Below the pieces are notes generated by a model, which did not search any database, was not told where the DNA came from, and saw nothing but the letters and a program-made list of their open reading frames with translations. The position numbers were made by a program, and so were the translations under genes. DNA of 5,122 nt from Halomonas sp. (GTDB lineage: Bacteria > Pseudomonadota > Gammaproteobacteria > Pseudomonadales > Halomonadaceae): positions 1 through 5,122 of the forward strand of contig SKVX01000152.1 in NCBI GenBank assembly GCA_007129225.1, given 5' to 3'. Shown here one piece after another: positions 1-3,091 of the stretch; within the stretch, counting starts at the first letter, position 1, and every line of letters starts with the position of its first letter.

Positions 1-530
1 CCCACGTCGGCCAGATCGCCGCCATGGTCAACCGTATCCGTGCGGAAGTGCCGGATGCCAAGCTGGTCTACAACAACTCGCCCTCCTTCAACTGGACCCT
101 GAACTTCCGCCAGCAGGTGTTCGATGCCTGGGAGAAGGAAGGCAAGGACCTGTCCGCCTACGACCGTGCCGGCCTGATGAGCGCCGAGTACGACGACACC
201 GAGCTTGGCAAGCTGGCCGACGAGTGGACCCGCAACTTCCAGCGTGACGCCGCGCGGGAAGCCGGTATCTTCCACCACCTGATCACCCTGCCGACCTACC
301 ACACCGCGGCCCTGTCCACCGACAACCTGGCCAAGGGCTACTTCGGCGACGAGGGCATGCTGGCCTACGTGGCGGGCGTACAGCGTCGCGAGATCCGCGA
401 GGGCATCGCCACCGTCAAGCACCAGGACATGGCCGGCTCCAACATCGGTGACGACCACAAGGAGTTCTTCCACGGCGAGGCGGCACTCAAGGCCGGTGGC
501 AAGGACAACACCATGAATCAGTTCGGCTGA
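1..530 (+). CDS. aceA: Isocitrate lyase, C-terminal part (5' end outside window)
   Basis: This is the C-terminal 175 residues of isocitrate lyase, the glyoxylate-shunt enzyme that splits isocitrate into glyoxylate and succinate in the cytoplasm and allows growth on acetate or fatty acids. The reading frame is open from base 3 (HVGQIAAMVNRIR...) to the TGA at 528-530, so the ATG at 24 is an internal Met and not the start. The substrate-binding motif SPSFNW is at window residues 26-31, followed by the ITLPTYHTAALS stretch and the C-terminal segment ending TMNQFG. The catalytic KKCGH loop lies upstream of the window and cannot be checked. The segment around YFGDEGMLAYVAGVQRREI resembles the long (about 530-residue) isocitrate lyase of Pseudomonas and Halomonas rather than the shorter E. 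coli enzyme; this subtype call is from memory. A strong terminator follows 33 bases after the stop, so the gene ends its transcript here. The family call is very secure. Confidence 0.95.
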   Translation, partial: HVGQIAAMVNRIRAEVPDAKLVYNNSPSFNWTLNFRQQVFDAWEKEGKDLSAYDRAGLMSAEYDDTELGKLADEWTRNFQRDAAREAGIFHHLITLPTYHTAALSTDNLAKGYFGDEGMLAYVAGVQRREIREGIATVKHQDMAGSNIGDDHKEFFHGEAALKAGGKDNTMNQFG

Positions 531-563
531 GCATGGCGTAACGGTAGAAAGACTGGAACCCTT

Positions 564-588
564 GGGAGGCCTCGTGCCTCCCTTTTTT
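564..588 (+). terminator. Intrinsic terminator of aceA
   Basis: A perfect 7-bp stem GGGAGGC/GCCTCCC (564-570 with 576-582) closes a 5-base loop (CTCGT) and is followed at once by six T (583-588). This is the classic rho-independent form. It lies 33 bases after the aceA stop and separates aceA from slyB. Confidence 0.92.
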
Positions 589-650
589 ATGGGTAGCAGC
601 TATCTTCATGGCGACTACTCTTGATTACATCAGGCAAACTTGCACATTGT

Positions 651-677
651 TTGACCGCTTCTTCTCTATACTACAAA
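651..677 (+). promoter_or_regulatory. Possible slyB promoter
   Basis: In the AT-richer stretch between the aceA terminator and slyB, TTGACC (651-656) resembles a sigma70 -35 box, with TACAAA (672-677) as a -10 at a short 15-base spacing. A better -10 by sequence, TATACT (667-672), overlaps it but has only the weak ACATTG (644-649) at a 17-base spacing. Either choice would give a leader of roughly 125-135 bases. The two readings compete and neither is compelling. No PhoP-box pair of GTTTA repeats, known upstream of enterobacterial slyB, is evident. The rest of the gap (589-798) holds nothing else except the small hairpin listed separately. Confidence 0.35.
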
Positions 678-766
678 GCACTAGAACAGCTCATGCTGGT
701 CAAAGGATCTATGACTGGGTAAGCTAGTTAGCAAACAGCGTTTCCATAACAAGGCGGTATCGAGAA

Positions 767-782
767 CGGGCAGGAAAGCCCG
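767..782 (+). other. Small hairpin in the slyB leader
   Basis: CGGGC (767-771) pairs with GCCCG (778-782) across the loop AGGAAA. It stands 16 bases before the slyB Shine-Dalgarno sequence. There is no T-run, so it is not a terminator. It could be a chance structure in GC-rich DNA or could influence translation or stability of the leader. Confidence 0.3.
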
Positions 783-798
783 CGACGTGCTGCCCCCC

Positions 799-805
799 AG
801 GAGGT
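799..805 (+). promoter_or_regulatory. Shine-Dalgarno site that fixes the slyB start
   Basis: AGGAGGT is a near-perfect match to the anti-Shine-Dalgarno sequence and sits 5 bases before the ATG at 811. It shows that translation begins there and not at the in-frame GTG at 787, which would put eight non-signal residues ahead of the lipoprotein signal peptide. Confidence 0.9.
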
Positions 806-810
806 TTTTC

Positions 811-1278
811 ATGAAGCGTCTTCTTCCCGTACTGGCCCTTGGCGTGTTGACCCTGGCCGGCTGTGCCAACACCGCCCCCATGGGCGGCGATGTCTACCGT
901 GGCAGCCAGGCACAGACCAGCCAGACCGTGACATTCGGTACCATTACCGCCCTGCGCCAGGTCCAGATTCAGGCAGACAGCCGCCTGGGCGGGGCCATCG
1001 GAACCGGTGGCGGCGCCGTGGTTGGTGGCCTGCTGGGCAGCCAGGTAGGTGGAGGCTCCGGCCGACAGCTCGCCACCGTTGCCGGCGCTCTTGGCGGTGC
1101 CGTGGCAGGTACCGCGGTTGAGGAGTCCGCCAACCGGGTCCGCGCCTGGGAGATGGAGATCCGTCGTGACGATGGCCAGAATATCGTCGTGGTGCAAAAG
1201 GCCGATCGCCAGTTCCAGACCGGCCAACGCGTGCGCATGATCGGCAGCGGGGCCAACGTCAGCGTGGCACCCTACTGA
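811..1278 (+). CDS. slyB: SlyB-family glycine-zipper outer membrane lipoprotein
   Basis: A 155-residue lipoprotein, the same length as E. coli SlyB (recalled). Residues 1-17 form a signal peptide (MKR then a Leu/Val/Ala-rich core) that ends in the lipobox L-A-G-C, so Cys18 would be lipidated. The +2 residue is Ala, not Asp, which favours the outer membrane. Next come GDVYRGSQA (26-34), a Gly/Ala-rich glycine zipper at about 60-104 with GxxxG-type spacing (GGAIGTGGG, GGLLGSQVGGGSGR, AGALGGAVAG), and a C-terminal beta-rich part containing the SlyB-like EIRRDDG and VVVQK (about 116-130) and GQRV (138-141). SlyB supports outer-membrane integrity and in enterobacteria belongs to the PhoPQ stress response; whether that regulation exists here is unknown. 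The start is set by the strong Shine-Dalgarno site at 799-805. The gene appears monocistronic, between the aceA terminator and two hairpins. Confidence 0.92.
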   Translation: MKRLLPVLALGVLTLAGCANTAPMGGDVYRGSQAQTSQTVTFGTITALRQVQIQADSRLGGAIGTGGGAVVGGLLGSQVGGGSGRQLATVAGALGGAVAGTAVEESANRVRAWEMEIRRDDGQNIVVVQKADRQFQTGQRVRMIGSGANVSVAPY

Positions 1279-1290
1279 TCGAGGCAAGGC

Positions 1291-1319
1291 TCGGGAGCCG
1301 ATGGCGACATCGGCCCCGA
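1291..1319 (+). repeat. Inverted repeat (hairpin) just after slyB
   Basis: GCCGATG (1297-1303) pairs with CATCGGC (1308-1314) around the tetraloop GCGA. The stem is extended by TCGGG (1291-1295) with CCCGA (1315-1319) across a single bulged A at 1296. This gives about 12 bp of stem 12 bases after the slyB stop. There is no T-tract, so it may protect the 3' end of the mRNA or help rho-dependent ending rather than terminate by itself. Confidence 0.6.
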
Positions 1320-1335
1320 ACATCGGTACGCAAGC

Positions 1336-1367
1336 AGAAGGCCCATGGCATTTGCCACGGGCCTTCT
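1336..1367. terminator. Likely bidirectional terminator between slyB and the convergent small gene
   Basis: A perfect 9-bp stem AGAAGGCCC (1336-1344) with GGGCCTTCT (1359-1367) continues, after one A/C mismatch, into TGGC/GCCA (1346-1349 with 1354-1357) around the loop ATTT. It lies between the ends of two converging genes. The bases after it on the + strand (GTCTTA) are only weakly T-rich and the - strand side has no T-run, so efficiency is uncertain. Position and stem strength support a shared terminator. Confidence 0.65.
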
Positions 1368-1397
1368 GTCTTACGACATGCGGTCAATCGGTTCGGC

Positions 1398-1682
1398 TCA
1401 GTGGAAGTTGGCCCGACCCATTGCCCAGCAGACGACTTTCTTGGCGATCAGTGCCAGGATCGCGATCACGATCACCGTCAGCAGCATGTCGACCGGGCGC
1501 ACCAGGGTGGTGGCACCCAGGATCGCAAGCGCCACGCTCCAGACCCAGCGGTTATCGTCACCGCTCTTGATGATCCGCGGCAGTACCTTGTCCAGGCCCG
1601 CGCTGACGGAGGCATCCCACTGCTTGATACTGAAGAACAGGATGAGGACAAAGGCGATCAGCCAGATCACGATTTCGGTCAT
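1398..1682 (-). CDS. Small membrane protein of unknown function (94 aa)
   Basis: I do not recognise this family. The 94-residue product has an N-terminal hydrophobic segment (about 3-19, IVIWLIAFVLILFFS), a polar middle with several charged residues (20-46, containing DKVLPRIIKSGDD), and two closely spaced hydrophobic segments (about 47-61 and 64-84) separated by Arg62-Pro63, then a short tail. This suggests two or three inner-membrane helices. The ATG at 1682 is preceded by GGAG (1691-1694 on the other strand) with 8 bases of spacing. Opposite-strand frames over the same bases look like shadows: they are rich in Arg, Ser and Pro and lack ribosome binding sites. The gene converges on slyB and diverges from slyD. 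No convincing promoter was found; the best pair, TTGCGT-17-TACCCT on the - strand, is weak. Coding status is probable and the function is not inferable. Confidence 0.72.
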   Translation of the reverse strand: MTEIVIWLIAFVLILFFSIKQWDASVSAGLDKVLPRIIKSGDDNRWVWSVALAILGATTLVRPVDMLLTVIVIAILALIAKKVVCWAMGRANFH

Positions 1683-1829
1683 GCGAAATGCTCCATGTAA
1701 CGGTTGGGGTAGGGTCTTAAAAAAGCAATCCCGCTAGGGTAGCCTCGGCGCATCGGGCACGCAACCACGCCAAAAGACGTGAATAGCGTTCAGGATAGTG
1801 AGAAACAACCTGAAAATTGCCCCGCCCCC

Positions 1830-1858
1830 CTGACAGCCTGGGGATGGCACGTTACCAT
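1830..1858 (+). promoter_or_regulatory. Sigma70-like promoter of slyD
   Basis: CTGACA (1830-1835, 5 of 6 matches to TTGACA) and TACCAT (1853-1858, 4 of 6 to TATAAT) are separated by the ideal 17 bases. Transcription would start near 1865 and give a leader of about 27 bases carrying the AAAGG ribosome binding site (1880-1884). The remainder of the divergent gap (1698-1829) shows no clear operator. Confidence 0.55.
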
Positions 1859-1891
1859 GGTTTCTACATGCACTCACCGAAAGGCTAATCA

Positions 1892-2374
1892 ATGCAGATA
1901 GCGCAAAACTCTGTTGTCGCGTTCCACTATACCCTGACCAATGATGCAGGTGAGGTGCTGGACAGCTCTGAAGGCCGCGATCCGCTGACGTATCTCCATG
2001 GGGCCGGCAATATCATTCCCGGACTGGAGAAGGGGCTGGAGGGTCGCGAGAGCGGCGAGAAGCTCAATGTCACCGTTGCACCGGAAGAAGGCTATGGCGA
2101 AGTGCAGCCGCAGCTGGTTCAGGAAGTGCCGCGTGACGCCTTCCAGGGTGTCGAGGCCGTGGAGCCTGGCATGCAGTTCCAGGCCCAGACCCAGGGCGGC
2201 CCGCTGATGGTCACCGTGACCAAGATCGAAGGCGATACCGTCACCGTCGATGGCAACCACCCGCTGGCCGGCCAGAAGCTGAACTTCGACGTCGAGATTG
2301 CCGACGTGCGCGAAGCCAGCCAGGAAGAGATCGAGCATGGCCATGTGCATGGCGAAGGTGGCGTCGAGCACTGA
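1892..2374 (+). CDS. slyD: FKBP-type peptidyl-prolyl cis-trans isomerase/chaperone SlyD
   Basis: A 160-residue cytoplasmic prolyl isomerase that speeds proline cis-trans steps in folding and also acts as a holdase. The FKBP fold is made of residues 1 to about 70 and about 120-142, with the chaperone IF (insert-in-flap) domain at about 71-119. It aligns without gaps to E. coli SlyD as I recall it through residue 154: Tyr13, Asp24, the YLHGAGNIIPGLE block (34-46), Tyr68, VPRDAFQGV (79-87) and VDGNHPLAGQ (119-128) are all in place. The tail has EEIEHGHVHGEGGVEH (145-160), giving four His (149, 151, 153, 160) but no Cys. The roughly 196-residue E. coli protein has a long His/Cys nickel-binding tail, so metal binding for hydrogenase or urease maturation is probably reduced here. 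The ATG is preceded by AAAGG (1880-1884) with 7 bases of spacing. It appears monocistronic. Confidence 0.93.
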   Translation: MQIAQNSVVAFHYTLTNDAGEVLDSSEGRDPLTYLHGAGNIIPGLEKGLEGRESGEKLNVTVAPEEGYGEVQPQLVQEVPRDAFQGVEAVEPGMQFQAQTQGGPLMVTVTKIEGDTVTVDGNHPLAGQKLNFDVEIADVREASQEEIEHGHVHGEGGVEH

Positions 2375-2396
2375 GTCGACCACGCCAGCGCAGGCT

Positions 2397-2425
2397 GATA
2401 TAGCACTCAGCTCTGCTGAGATATC
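2397..2425 (+). repeat. First of two tandem hairpins after slyD
   Basis: CTCAGC (2406-2411) pairs perfectly with GCTGAG (2415-2420) around TCT. An outer GATAT/ATATC pairing (2397-2401 with 2421-2425) closes the base of the stem with AGCA bulged on one side. It directly abuts the next hairpin, sharing base 2425. Confidence 0.55.
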
Positions 2426-2454
2426 GAAGGGGCAGCCATACGGCTGCCCCTTCG
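2425..2454. terminator. Strong convergent terminator hairpin between slyD and the CDP-alcohol transferase gene
   Basis: A perfect 13-bp stem CGAAGGGGCAGCC (2425-2437) with its complement (2442-2454) encloses the tetraloop ATAC. It stands 50 bases after the slyD stop and ends at the base next to the stop codon of the converging gene (2455-2457). Downstream T-richness is weak in both directions (TCATTC on +, ATATCTC on -), but the stem is very stable and symmetric, which fits shared termination of the two convergent units. Confidence 0.75.
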
Positions 2455-3090
2455 TCATTCCGGGCCGCGTGATTGGCCGAGTGCCGCCAGAGTATGGTAG
2501 CCGCCCCATAGCCGCGTGGCGGTCGTCACCAGGCACGCCACGCCAAAGAGTGTGGCCAGCAGCGCAAAGTGCGCCGGAAAAAGGCAGAAGAGAACGAAGG
2601 CGATAATGGTTTCCGTACCTTCGGTCAACCCATGCAGGTAGTAGAAGGCCTTCTGCTGGAACCTCGGCCGCTCCAGGCCATGGTGAGTCGCCATGATGGC
2701 GAAGGCCAGGAATGAGGTGCCGGTGCCGATGAAGGCGAACAGTAGAAAAGCCGCCGCCAGCGCATTGGCCTGCGGGTCGGCCAGGGCAAATCCCAACACC
2801 ACGGCGGCGTAGAAGACGAAGTCTAGACCGATATCGAGAAACCCGCCGGCATCGCTGGCTTGTCCAGTCAGCCGCGCCAGGGCACCGTCCAGCCCATCCC
2901 CCAGCCGATTGAGCAATATGGCCACCAGCGCCGGCAGATACCACTCCAGGATCAGCAGCGGTAACGCCAGCATACCGATCAGGAAAGCCAAGAGCGTCAC
3001 CCTGTCAGGATGAATCCGGCGACGTGCCAGCCCGGCGGCCAGGCGATTCAAGGGTCCCTGGGTCAAAGGCATGGTCCAGCGATCCAGCAT
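2455..3090 (-). CDS. CDP-alcohol phosphatidyltransferase family protein
   Basis: A 211-residue integral membrane enzyme of the family that moves a phosphatidyl group from a CDP-linked lipid to an alcohol (as in PgsA, PssA, Pis or cardiolipin-type synthases). The family signature DxxDGxxARx8GxxxDxxxD is complete: Asp65, Asp68, Gly69, Ala72, Arg73, Gly82, Asp86 and Asp90. These acidic residues bind the catalytic metal ions and the CDP group. A preceding RRRIHPDRVT element (23-32) matches the usual interfacial entry before the first helix. Hydrophobic segments are at about 31-50, 52-62, 90-104, 108-133, 160-172 and 174-193. The acceptor alcohol cannot be told from sequence. Its ATG lies one base after the stop of the upstream flavoenzyme fusion (TGA-G-ATG), with AGG (in TGAGG) about 7 bases ahead of it, so the two genes are cotranscribed and probably translationally coupled. 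An alternative start at Met7 is less well placed. Confidence 0.88.
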   Translation of the reverse strand: MLDRWTMPLTQGPLNRLAAGLARRRIHPDRVTLLAFLIGMLALPLLILEWYLPALVAILLNRLGDGLDGALARLTGQASDAGGFLDIGLDFVFYAAVVLGFALADPQANALAAAFLLFAFIGTGTSFLAFAIMATHHGLERPRFQQKAFYYLHGLTEGTETIIAFVLFCLFPAHFALLATLFGVACLVTTATRLWGGYHTLAALGQSRGPE

Positions 3091-3091
3091 C

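Noticed and set aside
787..810. Upstream GTG start for slyB
   Set aside because: It would add eight residues before the signal peptide and leave the strong AGGAGGT site at 799-805 inside the coding region; the ATG at 811 is clearly better.
724..1323. A 199-codon open frame on the - strand opposite slyB
   Set aside because: It lies entirely antisense to a well-supported lipoprotein gene and is a shadow of its glycine-rich codons; no ribosome binding site or domain was seen.
1698..1829. Promoter for the 94-residue membrane protein gene on the - strand
   Set aside because: The best pair (TTGCGT-17-TACCCT) matches only about 3 of 6 bases in each box, too weak to annotate in DNA of this composition.
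1889..2944. A 351-codon open frame on the - strand across slyD and the CDP-alcohol transferase gene
   Set aside because: It runs antisense to slyD and out of frame with the transferase, crosses the convergent terminator, has no family motif, and its composition (rich in Gly, Arg, Ala, His) is that of a GC-rich shadow frame.
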